From positions 142,931,361 through 142,995,360 of the forward strand of contig CP092864.1 in NCBI GenBank assembly GCA_030710605.1: DNA of 64,000 nt. Reading direction: 5' to 3'. The notes below the pieces were generated by a model, which made no database searches, was not told the origin of the DNA, and was given only the letters and a program-made list of their open reading frames with translations. Positions 10,017 through 25,000 of the stretch are shown here, piece after piece. Each line of letters opens with the position of its first letter. Within the stretch, counting starts at the first letter, position 1. The stretch comes from Cordylochernes scorpioides (Eukaryota > Arthropoda > Arachnida > Pseudoscorpiones > Chernetidae). The translations under genes and the position numbers were made by a program.

Positions 10017-13000
10017 GTAAGTACTGGCTGACTGAACAACCATCTTATCCCATGTTTTAACTACTGGGAGACTATTTGTGTGATTTAGAAATGTAATTGT
10101 TGTTGTTGTTGTGTCCTTACCTTCATTGGAAAATGGGTGCCTTTGCCACGTTAGTCACCTTGGACCAGAATTTGGTCAAAATAATGTGGTCCAGGGGGGA
10201 CCACAGGGCGGTGTGGTCAGACTTCTCCCCCCCCCCAATTATACAGTAAAACCCCTTTATAGCGAACCCTAATGAAACTGAACCTGTGGTTCACTATAGC
10301 CATGGTTGGTTATAGCCATAGTTCACCGTCTTATAAGATAAAAATGGGGATTATTTCAGGTTTAAAGGATTAAAGGAAGGTTCGCTCTACCTCAGGTTCG
10401 TTTTAGTGAGGCTTTACTGTATATAGTAATACCTATTAAAAATGGCATATCCTGACCGTTCGTGGATGGCTTTTCTTGATTTATCAAGAAATTGGGTTGG
10501 CCAAATATCAGGGAACAGGCTATATCAGTGATTAGTTGATTTCTGTTCCACCAGATGGCGCTCTGCCTTCTGTAAAGCACATGTGCTCCTGGTCAGGATA
10601 TGCCATTTTTAATATTGATTTCAACACCTGATCTTTTTATCTTTTATTTTTTTCTTTCGTTTTTCATAGTAATACCTTTTATGAACCTCAATGATATGGA
10701 TTTATCATGGATTCTGATTTATTCTATTGCTCCACTACTCTCATAACATCTAATGTAAAAATGCAATCAACTAAATAATTAGGGTTTACTTCCTTATTTT
10801 TCATTTATACAGATGTTATTTCTTTGGCTTTATTTACAGAGAGTAAATAGGGTTTCAACAAAGGAAAAGGGGGTAAATCTGATAATATTTAGCATTGTAC
10901 TTCTTTTCGATTTTTATTGTTATTTTTACAGAAGCTCTATGCTATCTGTCTTCTGATATGTACAGAATGGTCAATCCATCAGAAATACTAATTATCAAGT
11001 ATCTGTGTTCTTACTGTTAGTAGAAGTGCCATACAACACTTGAGTCACACAGAGGAACTTAGAGACAAAGTAAGCAGGAACATAATAGGTTATCTCCAAA
11101 AACTTTCAAAAACCTCAAAAATTCACCTTCAATGGATACCCTCACACGTTGGCACTGAGGCAATGAAGCTGCTGATGCCCAAGCGAAAAAAGGCACAAAA
11201 AACCCTTGATATGGAATAATAAACTTACTTTAAAAGAAAAAGGGACAGTAGCCAAAACAAAAATAAACAAGAACTAGAGGATCCCACCTAAGCATAGTTG
11301 GTACAGTGGAGTGAACCCAGGAGGAGCTCTGAACATCAAAAATAAACATCATCAAACAACACTAACAAGATTTAGAAGAGGCCATCTTAAGCAATTGAAG
11401 ATAGAAAATAATAACCAAAATCTATCCCACTTTCTCAAAATGTAGCTTGGAACCTACAGCTCCAGAACACATCTTGGCTTGCATTAGATGCTCTAAACAG
11501 GACCTTTGGGAGAGGCTACTGCTTATCATAATACAGCTTGTGGAGCATGAACTCCTGGAATTTGTGTAATCTTTACACAAGGGGATAAGAAACAACAACA
11601 ACAGGAAGGTCACAAATTAGTGCACTAAAGTTCTCTGTTCAATCCATTTAATTCATTACAATAGAATACTCCGCCTTTGCCGGTCCCAAGCCCTGATGAA
11701 AAAGGAGGAGGGGGAGCAGTAACAAGCTCGCTAAAAAAACCTGGGCTCAGCTGGCCCGGCTGATAGTACTCTGTAAGGGCTCCTAATCCAGGGATACAGG
11801 ATGAGCAGCGTTTGTACTCCCATGTTAGGAGCGGCTGCACATGGCGTCTGTTCCTCATGTCAGAGGCGGCCATTTCTTTTGGAGCTAAGTCGGCCTGCCA
11901 CCGAGTAGTGCTCCCAGTCTTAATGACAAAGACAGACACATTCTACTTCACCCAATCATGATGGTTGTCAAACAGACACCATCAAAAAGCTTTACAAGCT
12001 TGATACCCTAATATGATTGAGTGGAGATAAGAAGGAAGAAGAAGATTACAATAGAAAATGAAATAAATTATGAGAAATAGTGCTACCTCAGTGAAACAGA
12101 GAACACTGACACTACCGGTCACATACAATCTCTGATTAGTTGGCCTTCCCTATCAACAGTCTTTTCCATTACAGATCTTTCTCTTGACATTGCCAAAACA
12201 TTATCTTTTTTTTTTTTCAATAAAAATTTGAAAAATATTTATTGACACTTTGCAGAAACAAAATATTAGTGCCAATTGTCAATAGTCCTTATTATAGTTC
12301 TTTCAATTATCAATAGTCCTAATTAAAACAATAATCCCAATTCACAAGGTAATAAGACCAAATAAATAGTGTGTGACATTTTAATAACAGTGTTGTTACT
12401 ATCTTCAGATAAAAGTACTGAATGTTACTGAAATGTTACACACTATTCATTTATTTGGATTTGGTCTTATTACCTTGTGTTTGCAATCTATAATCCAAAT
12501 TGTGCCTTATCATTTTAATAGTCCTAATTATCAGTATTCCCAATTAACAAATCCTTATCCTTATATCTATAAAAATGAAATGCGAAATCGATGTTTGTTA
12601 TCGCTTCACGCAAAATCTACTGACTCAATCATTATGGAATTTCGCATGTAGGTAGCTGAAGATTTCGTTTAACATATAGGCTATTCAAAAAACTAAAAAA
12701 GTTAATGTGCTTTTTTTTTTAAATAAAAAACCAAAAAGCATTAGTTCCAGTCTTTTACCGCTTGGGCGCAGCACTGGTCACGACGATAAATGAATTTGAT
12801 TGGTTAATAATTAACACGTGGTTTGTTTACACGATGAATGTTAGTTTGTTCACACGATGAATGTTTTTAAAAGGTAAGATTATCCAATCGCCGTGAAACT
12901 TTAGGAAGTTATTTACTATACTACTGGGAAGATTTCTGGTTTGAATTTGATTTGAAATAGATATTATTTGCAAATTTTCTACTTTCACTCGCAAGCAGCG

Positions 13001-16000
13001 CCTCTAGCGGCGTCTGGTGAAATTATATTTAGAAATTTTAACAATGCTTAAAATGTTTTCAAAGTATAATAAATTTAATTTGAGAATTTAGTAATATAAT
13101 ATTCCAATGACGTAAAAAATACTTGGCATTTCAATATTAATATATACAGTAAAACCCCTCTATAGTGAACCCCAATGGGACGGGACTTTTGGTTCACTAT
13201 AGCCACAGTTCACTATAGCCACGGTTTGGGTATTTAAATTTTTTTTTGAGGATATAATTAAAGGGCATGCGCAAAAAAAAAAAAAAAGGCTACCTCTTAA
13301 TATTGGCTGCTTTTTTCCCCCTAAAAATTAACCTATTTCTATATATTAAAGCTGTATATTAAAATTGTTGGAATAGCGATCAAAATTGGCGTGGAGCATT
13401 GGGGGATCGACCAATCAACGGCCGCGGCGGCGCTGCGGTCGACGTCAATATATATAGTCCTTGTCTCTCGCCTTCCTACATATACTTGCCTTTAAAATTT
13501 TGCTACTTTAACATCTTGTTTTAAGTTACTTTGTTTAATAAATAATCCTTTTATTCCTTGATTCAATCTCAAACTTCAACAGGTTATGGGCCCAGCACGC
13601 TTCCACTGCGCCTAAAAGGATTAACCGCCAGCAGTGAGTAAGCCTTTGTTTTGCTTGAAGTTTAGGCGTCAACCGCCAACCATAACCCTAGTTTCTTTTT
13701 GTCGTTGGCCGATTCCAAGACAAAGAAGATGAGCGAAGATTGTCTTTCAAGGATTAAAGTTTTTAATGGTGAAAACTTTTCACTATGGAAATTCCAATTC
13801 AGGCTTCTTTTGGAACAACAAAAATTACTAGAATTATTGGAAGGCTTAGAAATAAAGCCGAATGTTGTTTCCTCCGACAGTAACTCTGAAAGTTCACTAC
13901 AGAATTGGAAATCAAAGGACGTTAAGGCAAGGATGTTGTTATCACAGGCAATCGAATTAAAGTTTCTTCAGCCCCTGATGAACTGTACTTCCGCTTCACA
14001 AATGTGGCAGAAATTACTTGCTATTCATGAACAAAAATCCGAATTTACTATTGGCCTACTTTGGCAACAATTCTTCGATGCACGATTGACATCGGAAACA
14101 ATAAGTGATTACATAGCAAAAATTGAAAATATTTCTGCACAAATTTCACAAATGGGCGGAACCATAACGGAAGATCAAAAGGTAGCAAAAATTTTAAATA
14201 CTTTGCCTTCGAGTATGCGCTACTTTGTTGCAGCGTGGGAATCGTTAGATCCGAAAGCTCAAACTCTTAACAATTTAACTGCAAGACTTTTGATTGAAGA
14301 AACAAGGTATCAACAAAGCGGTTCTTCTAAACAAGATGAGGCCTTATTACACAGGCAAGCACGAACGAAGCCTAAAGATACACAACGTTCTTTTCAAGAT
14401 GCCAAGAAGAACACTAAATGCCACTATTGTCACAAAATTGGACATTGGAGCCGCGAATGTAGAAAAAGATTAGCTAATGAGAAAAATAAATCCAAAAATC
14501 TTCATGATTCAAAAGGAAGTTCAAGTGATTATGGACTTATTTTGTGCGATAATCAAGTAGAGCCCAATGATATTTGGTATGCTGACAGCGGTGCAAGCTG
14601 CAGCATGACATTTCGACGAGAGTGGTTCAAGACCTACACGCCGTTCACCAGTGATCATCCAATCTACTTGGGAGACAACTCGACACTACTTGCAGAAGGC
14701 ATGGGAGACATCGAGATTCAAGCCTACGTCGACGGTGGATGGTACAATACGTACATAAGAAATGTGCTCTACTCGCCGCAACTAAAGAAAAATTTGTATA
14801 GCCTTTCTACGTCCACAAGAAGAGGATTCAACGTCATTATCAAACATGACAAGCTACAGATCTTCATGGATAATGACCTAAAAGCCGTAGGAGTGCGTCA
14901 TGACGGCCTCTACAGGATGCTCTTCAAGGTTACGTCATCATCATCACAAGGATACATCACCAGCGAGAACAAGCTTCAGTTGTGGCACGAGAGACTTGCG
15001 CATCTTCCAGTTGCTACACTTCGAGAGATGGCGACCAAAGGATTGGTGGATGGTCTGCAGCCTCAAGATTTAGAGGGAGAATTTTTCTTCTGTGAAGGAT
15101 GCCAACTTGGAAAAGCCCATAGAAAGTCGTGCTATCCCTCAGATGGCAAAAACTACCAGCTAGGTGAGTTTATTTATGCTGATATTTGTGGCCCAATGCA
15201 GACTCAATCATTAAGTAAATATCTGTATTTCTGCTTATTTAAAGATTACTTTAGTGGTTATCGCCATATTTATTTTATTAAAAACAAATCAGATGTGCTA
15301 GATATATTCAAAGAATATGCTACTCTAATCTATACTCAAACTGGAAATAAGATAAAAGTTCTTAGGACTGATAATGCGCTAGAATTCAAAAGCGATAATT
15401 TTGCAGATTTATGTAAAAGATTTGGGATAATTCACGAGTTCACTGCACCTTATGTGCACGAACAGATAGGACGTATAGAAAGAGACAATCGTACGATTGT
15501 GGAAGCAGCCAGGTCCATGCTAAATTCACGAAATCTTCCAGGATTTTTTTGGGCTGAGGCATGTAACACAGCAACTTATATTCTAAATAGAAGTGCGACT
15601 AAGCAAACCCCTGGAACGACACCTTATGAACTTTTCTTTGGCACAAAGCCTAATGTAGCTAACTATAAAATATTTGGCTGTAATGCTTATATGCATATTC
15701 CCAAAGAAAACCGTAAAAAGTGGGATAATAAATCGATAAAACTTATGTTTTTAGGTTATGAGAATACAAGCAAAAATTTTAGATTATGGGATTGGAAAAC
15801 TAGAAAAATAAGAATTTCTAAAGATGTCACATTCGATGAGAAAGCTACTCCACATTCAGATAGAGAATCTACCAAACCGAAAGAAATAATATTTCAGATT
15901 AACAGCGCTCCGGATGAATCACCAGTTGCAACAACAAACTTCCCAGTGCAGGAAATGCTGCCAGTATCCGATATCAGTTCGCATATCCAATGATAACACG

Positions 16001-19000
16001 CTCTAAAGTTTCGGATAGCCAATGTAACTTTGCGCTCGCTGATGAACCCAGTAACTATATAGATGCAATAACAAGTTCAGATTCAGAAAGATGGAAATTA
16101 GCCATGGATGAAGAGATTGATGCATTAAATAAAAATAAAACATGGACTTTAGAACGTCTGGCAGATGGTCATAAACCTATCAGTTGTAAATGGGTTTATA
16201 AAATTAAAACGGTGTCCGATGGTACAATTCAACGGTTCAAAGCCAGATTAGTTGCAAAAGGCTATTCTCAAATCAAAAATGTTGACTATTTCGATACGTT
16301 TAGCCCAGTAGTCAGGTATGATTCATTACGCATTCTTTTATCACACGCTGCTTCTGAAAGGATGTTTCTTAAGCAATTCGATGTAAAGACAGCTTTTCTC
16401 AATGGCGAATTAGAGGAACTTGTTTATCTTGAACAACCAGAAGGCTACAAGAGAGATGATAATAGCTGCTATAGATTACATAAAAGTCTGTATGGTCTGA
16501 GACAATCTTCTAGAAATTGGAATAAGAAATTTACCAATTTTTTGTATAGCCATAATTTCAAAACATCAGACGCCGACCCGTGCATTTTCATTGGAACACA
16601 CAATGATTCAAATGTTATCTTAGCTCTCTATGTTGATGATGGAATTATTCTATCTAAAGATAAAGAGGCAATAGCTATTATAATGGATGAGTTAGAACAC
16701 GCATTTGATATTACATCTGGAAGTGGTAACTTTTTTGTTGGGCTACAAATAGAGCAGTCAGAAGATAGGGCAAGTATTTTCATTCACCAGTCATCATATA
16801 TTGACAAAATTTTGAGTAAATTTAATATGGCTGACTGTATTCCTGCTTCGGTGCCTATGGATCCTTCTGTCATCTTAACAAAGCAGGACTGTCCTACTCC
16901 AGAACAAAAGGAAAAGATGCCTAAATTCCCTTTTCGAGAAGCTGTTGGATCCCTTATGTTTGCATCATGTGTTTCACGTCCAGATATCACTTATGCAGTT
17001 TCACAAGTGAGTAAATTCCTAGAATATCCAGGACCTGCACATTGTACAACAGTGAAGAATATTTTCCGTTATCTGAAAGGCACTCCACACATGGGAATTC
17101 TCTTCACTGGACAAGACCAACTTGTTGGCTACTCTGATAGTGATTTTGCTCGTGATGTTGACTCCAGAAAAAGTACGACTGGTTATGCCTTCATGATGAA
17201 CGGAGGAACTGTTTCTTGGGCAAGCCAACGACAACCAATTATCGCACTTTCAACCACCGAAAGTGAATACATCGCTGCCTGCAGTGCTGCCAAGGAATTG
17301 ATTTGGATCAGAAGACTTCTACAGGGCATCGGCTGTGATATTACTAAAGAAACTGAACTTTATATCGACAACCAAGCAGCAATAAAACTTGTTGAAAATC
17401 CAGTATTCCACAAACGAACGAAACATTGATGTTCGCTACCACTTCATTAGATCCAAACATGAAGAAGGTGAACTTAAAGTGCATCATGTTTGCAGCTCAG
17501 AACAGCTAGCTGATATAATGACTAAACCTCTTCCACGAAACAAATTCCACTACTTAAGAGGTCTACTGAACATTTTGGATCGAGAGGGAGTGTTGGAATA
17601 GCGATCAAAATTAGCGTGGAGCATTGGGGGATCGACCAATCAACGGCCGCGGCGGCGCTGCAGTCGACGTCAATATATATAGTCCTTTGTCTCTCGCCTT
17701 CCTACATGTACTTGCCTTTAAAATTTTGCTACTTTAACATCTTGTTTTAAGTTACTTTGTTTAATAAATAATCCTTTTATTCCTTGATTCAATCTCAAAC
17801 TTTAACAAAAATAAAAACAAAATCATGTGAAAATATTGCCTTTTTGATCAGTTCCTCTGATAATTTAATTAGTATAAATGCAACCTGCCCCCCATATGTC
17901 AAAAAAAATCCAAGAAAAGTATACCTTATATATAAAAATTAAATAAAAACTTTATTAAAAATATTTTAAAAGGTATAAAAATATATTTTATATAAATATT
18001 ATATTACAATATAGGATACAAAGGCTTACTTGAAGAAGTCTTATTTTTTTCTGCTTTAACATATTCCTAAAAAATTTGGTTTCATATCTAGCAAAGAAAT
18101 CTTCATTTTTTAAAATGAAGCCTAGCTTGTACTAACCACGTATACAAGGCTTCTAAAAGTGGATAATGACACCAACTGTTCTAAGTAGTGCTGTTTGCGG
18201 CAGAACCTGACCATCTTGAGCCTGCGGGAGAACAAGATCAGAGAGTTGCCGGCCACCATTGGCAACCTGACTGAGCTGGCCACTATTGATGCCTCCAACA
18301 ACCACTTGCAGCACCTGCCCCCCGAGATTGGCAACTGCACCCAGCTCACCACCCTGGATGTCCATTACAATGAGTTGTTGGACATTCCGGACTCCATCGG
18401 TAACCTTACCAACCTATCCAGGCTGGGACTCAGGTGAGCTCAGCTAGGTTCTACTGAAACCCTGTCATATCTTTAATATCAAAATTCAAAACTATTTTAA
18501 AGGCTTAAGATTCTTTTTGATATTAAACAATTTCTACTGCCCAACTGGCGAAACCGCTGAGAGGGTTCACCACTGATGAGCCAGGCCCTCTCATTAATTT
18601 TTCCATTGCAGTAAGGGCAGTAGAAATTGTTTAATATCGAAAAGAATCTTACGCCTTTAAAATAGTTTTGAATTTTTTTATAACAGATGGCGCGCTAGTG
18701 CATCATATTATAAATAGTCTGACATATCTTTAATATCAAAATGACTCTAAAGCTAAACACCTTCTATTAACACAAACTAGTGGAATTGAGGAAAATAGCT
18801 CCCTCTTCAACATTACAATTTACACTGACGGTAGCCAACTTGAAACTTCCCACCCTTAGACACCTTTCAGTTTATAAATTGAAACTCTCTGCAATAGATA
18901 CAGCTCTAAAAGACATCAACATCTTCTTCTTCTTTTTTCTTATCTCAAAGCCATGATAATCATGGTGGGTAGTTAGCGACTGCTTTTACCTTAAGCGCAC

Positions 19001-22000
19001 CCCATGTCTACACATGTGAAAAGCAGTTCGACTTTGCACTTACAAATGTGCCAGAGCCCCATTTGGTTACTTGCACTCGCTGGTGGGGTTGGACTTTTTC
19101 AAGAATCGGGGGCCATTGGAGCATTTTTTTTTTTAAACAGAAAAAAGTGTACAATGCGGGAATCGAACCCGGGTCGTAGTGGTCGAAACCAAACGGTTTA
19201 ACCAGCCTTCCACCGACCCCCAGACATCAACATAAACTCTCTAAGCAATATAATAATCTACTCCGACTCAAGAGCAGCCATTTATACCCTTCAAAGCTGC
19301 TTCTCCAGTCAAGAACCTCTTCTCAAGAGCATCGCTAAGTCTGTAAACCGACTCCCTGCCAACAGCTCTGTCACAGTGCAATGGCTTCCAGCTCATGTTG
19401 GAATTCCTGGAAATGAGCTGGCAGACACTCTGGCAAAGGCTGGAGCTCTTGGCCTACCTGAAGCCAGGGAATCTACCACCCGCCTAGACGAAAGAGACCT
19501 CCTTCATACCATCAAAACCCAATGCTTGCAGGAATGGAAATCTAATGCTGCACATGACTGGTACAGAGCAGGAGGGACAAGCACCAGTTCTGTCCTCCCA
19601 AGAGAACAACAGTCTATGCTTTCCCCAACAGACACCATCAAAAGTCTCAAGCTTTACAAGCTTGACACCCTAATGATTGAGTGGAGATAAGAAGAGAAGA
19701 TGACAAACTAGTGGACTCGGGTTGGTGACAAATTCAGAATGCCCACCTTCCATGCGGCTCTTTATATAGTTCCATAAGCAAATATTATTTATGCGAGTAC
19801 TATTTATTGTTGACAAAAAAAAAAATTGTGGCTCTTTAAAAAATTTGAAATTTTGTAAATTGTAATTTTTGACTCTTCAGACTCAAAAGTTTGCCGACAC
19901 CTGTCCTAGGCACTTTGCCATCTAAAACCTCTTTGGGAAATCTGAACATTTCATTTGATATCTTTCGGATCTCATGAAATCAGAACCTTCTTCTTCTTTC
20001 TTATCTCCACTCAATCATATTAGGGTATCAAGTTGTGACCCTTGATGGTGTCTGTTTGACAACCATCATGACTGGGTGAAGTAGAATGCCTTTGTCATTA
20101 AGACTGGAAGCACTACTCAGTGGCAGGCCGACTTAGCTCCAAAAGAAATGGCCGCCTCTGACATGAGGAACAGACGCCATGTGCAGCTGCTCCTAACATG
20201 GAATACAAACGCTGCTCATCCTGTATCCTTGGATTAGGAGCCCTTATAGGGTACTATCAGCCGGGCCAGCTGAACCCAGGTTTTTTAGTGAGCTTGTTAC
20301 TGCTCCCCCTCCTCCTTTTTCAACCGGGCTTGGGACCGGCAAAGGCAGAGTTACTTTGCCTGTGATTTGAGGCTATTCCTAACATGTTGCCGACTCTAAC
20401 ATGAGTACAGATGCAGCTCCTCCATATCCCTGGAGAGGGACCCTTGCTGAGGATTGTGGCTTTGTAATTGACCCGAGTCTGCTAAGATGGTCAATAGAGG
20501 GTGTTTAGTTTAAACATCTTTCACCAGAGAGATGATCTTTATTTTTATAGATCACATTTCCCAGAAAAATTTCCACCTTTATCAGTTTCTTATTCACAAT
20601 TGCATTAAAATCCCTCTATAGTGAACCCCAATGGAACCCAACTTTTGGTTCACTATAGCCCTGGTTTGGCTATATCTATATATATAAAAATGAATGTTTG
20701 TTTGTTTGTTTGTATATCCGGTATACAAATTCGCAGTAGTTCACTAATTCAAACCAAAATTTCCATACATAGGTAAAAAAATACAGGGAAGACGATAGGC
20801 TATTTTAAAAAATATATAAATCAATTATTAAAACTATATATTCAAATTATTCAACTTAGCTCACGAACAGCGCTCTCTATCAAAGATTAGATTAAATTAT
20901 GCTGATGCAGACAAATAGATAATGCTAATAACAAACAATTATTTAAAAAAATCTTATCTAAATATATATATGTGGGAACACGGGTGCAAAATCTGTTGAT
21001 GTGATTGATAATTGATTGAAGGTGTTGGCGCAGTCGTTGATGCTGAGTGGCAAGGTGTTCACAACAGGGGAAAATAACGAAAACACACGGGGTTGGATGA
21101 GTTGGAAAAGGCGAGTAATCTAGGGAGAGAAGGAGTTGAGGGGTTGAGCGAAGTGACTATCGGCTTTCTATTGCATGATTGAGAATTAACTTATCTGAGA
21201 TTTGAGGAGATGGGATATTGCTCCAAGCTGGTCTCTGGGCGGTCCAGGTGCTAACTCGATGGTATCACCGTCCTATCTCGATGTTGTCCAGCTCTCAACT
21301 TCAGGTGCTAACTCGATGGTGTCGCCGTCCTATCTGACAATTCTGTGTTCTCGATTTAAGAAGAAAACTCTTCTTCTTTTTCATTGGCTGACCGTTCGTG
21401 ACGTGTAATCTCGCTATAGGCTCGTGGCTAATGAGCTGCTATCTGATTGGTCTTTGCTAATTCTTTGTCTTTTGGACTTGTTTTAACCTGACCAGGAAGT
21501 GCTAGGTTCTTGAACTCAATTTTTATGAGTTCCGGGATAATAAACCCTGCTAATGATTATTTCCTCTTGTAAGCCTTCTCTCCCAGATTTCTTTAAGCCT
21601 TGTTTTTATTAAATCTTTTAGAACATACATTTCATACATATTGGGTCGGGTTTGCATCCAGTATGTACAAATTATGACATATATCACTCGGGTAGATATG
21701 CACACAGGTCAATCCCGGGGTGAAGCTCAGGTCACCCGTCTAGTATATTTATGATTTTACTCTTTTTCAAAATTTCTACTTCATATAGCTGACAGCTAAA
21801 CGGTACGTAGATGACATTCTATGGCCTGTTTTGTTCCCATTCCTCTCACATCACCCAAGGCTTACTCTTTTCAACAAGATAATATTCAGCCACACACTAT
21901 GGATTGTCTTCAATCTCGCCGAATTCTTCCGTGGCTAGCAAGGTCGCCTGATCTCTCATCCATAGAGCACATCTGGGATGTGAAGGTGATTGCAACCATC

Positions 22001-25000
22001 CCGGAATGTTTGTTATTTATCCCAACAGTTGGAGACAAAAATCCCACAGCACCCCATCCAGAATCTTTATCAGTCCATGCTGGGTGGCAGCTTGCATCCA
22101 GGCCAGTAGGGTTCCAATTCTCAATTTGTGATGATCAAACTCTGAATATAACAATTAACCCTTGAACGCGCGCGCTAAAAATGTAATGTACTTGCGCGCG
22201 CTGGGTGAAATATACCCGATATTATAATTATATATTTTGAACATAAATATTACATGAGGGAAAAAACAAAACCTTTTCTATTTCAAAGTAACAACATTTT
22301 AAATATAAAAAAAGGCCATTATTAATAAAATATTTATATTTTTTACACAGATTAAACATTTTAAAAATTATTCTTGAATAATGCGTAAAATTGGTAGTGG
22401 TGTATAAAATAGGAATCTATTGCTCCTTTCCAATATTGAAAATATAAAATTCCATGAGGAAAATTTAAACAAACTATATACTATTGTTGCAAACCGCAAT
22501 TGTATGTCTTTTACAACATGACTTTGCACATTTATGGCACAAAGTCGAGGTCTTCCTGTCCTTACTGGAAGGACACACTCTACATCTGGTAGGAAGCTTT
22601 ATTTTCCTCACCTTCTTGATGGCTTGAAGTGCCTTCTAAAAATGAATTTAAATAAATATTTAGAGTATACATTTATGATTTCAATTAACTTATCTGTAAA
22701 AAAAAGGATTTTTTTTTTTTACTTAGTCCTCTAGGCAGTGAAGAAATACTTTTCCTTTGATTTAGTTTTACGTAAATGCCATTTTTATTGGAAGTCTTGA
22801 ATTTGAAACATAAATTTGTATTTGTAACGACCAGTGCAGATGAACAGCGCAGAACGTCCAGAATATAGATTGTCTTTTTTTTTGGTAAAATTGACCGAAA
22901 TGTGAACTAAGTCAGTGATTGAGGACGCAGAAGAGAGCGACTCCTCTCTTGATCCAGTGGCGCTGAGGCATGTTGGATGGGATGACAGGACGTAGTTGGT
23001 GGAATGACCCGTGGTAGAGAGGGTTCCGACCCTGGCTAGGGTATTGTAGACAGGGCTGACGTAGATGTTGTTGGTGGGCGGCGGGACGTCAACTTGCGGT
23101 ATCATATGGTTCATTGCCGGTGTAGAGCTCCTTGGGCACGGACTCCAGGAGTGTCCCAGCGAGCTCCCTCCAGGAACAGTCCGTAGATGTAACAGCCCTC
23201 GGTCAGGATCTTGAAGCCAAAGGAGATCTTGTCGATGGAGACTTGATGCTTGCGGGCATAGTTCTGCAGGCTGCCAGTAAGGAAGGCCTGGGGGAAGTAG
23301 AAGCCGGAGATCCAGAAAGCAGGCGGAATGCCCCGGGCCACCCGCCGCGACACATAGTCCAGGCGGTCTATCAGGTTGGCTACCCAGGACGATAGCGGCT
23401 TCAGCGAGGGGTAGGCCTTGGCTGCCCAGAGTTTGGGTACTGCGTTAAGAAAGAGGCTGCCGGCCATATTCTCCAAGGCCTGGGACATGGCCACAATGCC
23501 TTTGAAGGCCTTCAGCAGGTCCTTGAGAGTGCCGTTGATGATGTTCAGGAGCTTGTTAAATCTGATCGTCTCCTGATTCAGCACGGTGTTCATGGACTGC
23601 TCATACAGCAGCAAGTAGCGCTCCGAGATCAGCTTGATGTTGAAGGGCTTAGGGATCTGGGCCGTGTGCGCGATCACCTCTTCTCGAGACTGCTTTGATT
23701 TAGTTGCTCTTTGATGAGTTCAAGGGCCAAGCATTTCAAGAATTTTCTTCTAAAGAGCTTCTAAAGGTGTATTTTAATTTTTTGCTTCTTCACCTTTCAT
23801 GCCTAGTAAATGTGTAATGACATTAGGCGTTCTCAGCTTTACTGTTTGTGAAGGACAATTTTTGTACCATTTGGTTTCGAGGCTCTCCCTATATAAAAAT
23901 GTGTTTTTGGGATAATTTCCTTATCCCCAAATTCCCATATCTGAATATATTCCAGTGTCACTTCCTGAAAAATGTTCACTTTGATTATCTTCTTCAATAT
24001 CGCTTTCTACAATAGTCTCTTCTTGATCTAATAAATATGACATGGAGGGAAGACTCCATTTTATATAGAATTATAGGCTGATAAATATATCAACCTATTA
24101 TAGTTATTTTTTAAATTATTAATTCGATTTATTTCTCTCTCTCAAAAAAAAATTATCAAAGAAAAATACAACAAAAAAATTACGTGAGTGTGCGCACCGA
24201 GTGATTTTTACCCGACAGTGACAATAGATGGAATTTCAGTGACAGCTGTCAAAATGTAAAACCAGAACTTTAGACTAAATGATGAGTCAGGAAGCTAAAC
24301 GAAACCACAACTCCGCCAACCGATTTTTTATTGGTTAATTCTCCATTCAAATGTTGCCATGGGTAATTTTCACCCGGCGCGCGCAATGCCGGGTTAATGG
24401 TTCTGAAATTTCATTCGTTTCTTCACATGTTCTTAACATACTCCAATTTTTTTGTTATAGAGTGTATATACATTGACTTGGGCAACTCTGTGCTTCACTT
24501 CCATCAATAATTGACAATATGACCCAGTATAAGTTTATTGCTGCGGCGTTTTATGGTTTCCACAAGTCCCTATCTCAGAAGAAGGCCAAGTGACACTCAC
24601 TCCTCACTTTCTTACTGCTACTCTTTTTGTGTTGTTTTTCTTCTGTCTATATCGTTGTTTCCTTTGTCTCACTGCTTTGTTCTTATGCATACCTCTGGTG
24701 AATCCTGTATAGGGTCAGTGACCCTAAATAAAGGTTTTTTGTTGTTGTTGTTGTTGTATATACATTGACTTTGTATAAATATAGGATGCTAAAAAGTGGC
24801 CACTTTTAGTAGTGACATTATTCCATCCCGAGACCTTCCTCAACATTTGATGTTATCAAGCTAGCTGGCCTGGGATGTGACACAAGAGAGGATGTGCAGG
24901 TACAACCAGCTGACCTCCATCCCCAGCACACTGTGCCAGTGCACCAACATGACAGAGTTCAACGTGGAGAGCAACTGCATCTCTGAACTACCAGTAGGTT

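Larger units (their letters stand above)
13366..17807 (+). mobile_element. Copia LTR retrotransposon 1, 4.44 kb, near intact
   Basis: LTRs at 13366-13581 and 17591-17807 differ at about five positions. Target duplication AAAAT at 13361-13365 and 17808-17812. The primer-binding site beside the 5' LTR and a purine tract GAGAGGGAG before the 3' LTR are in place. Gag, protease, integrase, RT and RNase H follow in copia order. Inserted in a SHOC2 intron in sense orientation. Confidence 0.97.
22159..24393 (-). mobile_element. piggyBac-type element with TTAA target duplication, containing a dynein retrocopy
   Basis: TTAA at 22155-22158 and 24394-24397. Ends CCCTTGAACGCGCGCGC and GCGCGCAATGCCGGG, unequal but both CCC/GGG with GCGCGC blocks. 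The minus strand carries the start of a transposase (24043 to about 23706) and its C-terminal cysteine-rich part (about 22640 to 22480). The catalytic middle is missing. Removing the 925-bp retrocopy and one 13-bp repeat leaves about 1.3 kb. Confidence 0.88.

Noticed and set aside
18122-18365. Minus-strand open frames over SHOC2 exon b
   Set aside because: Shadow frames of a conserved + strand LRR exon.
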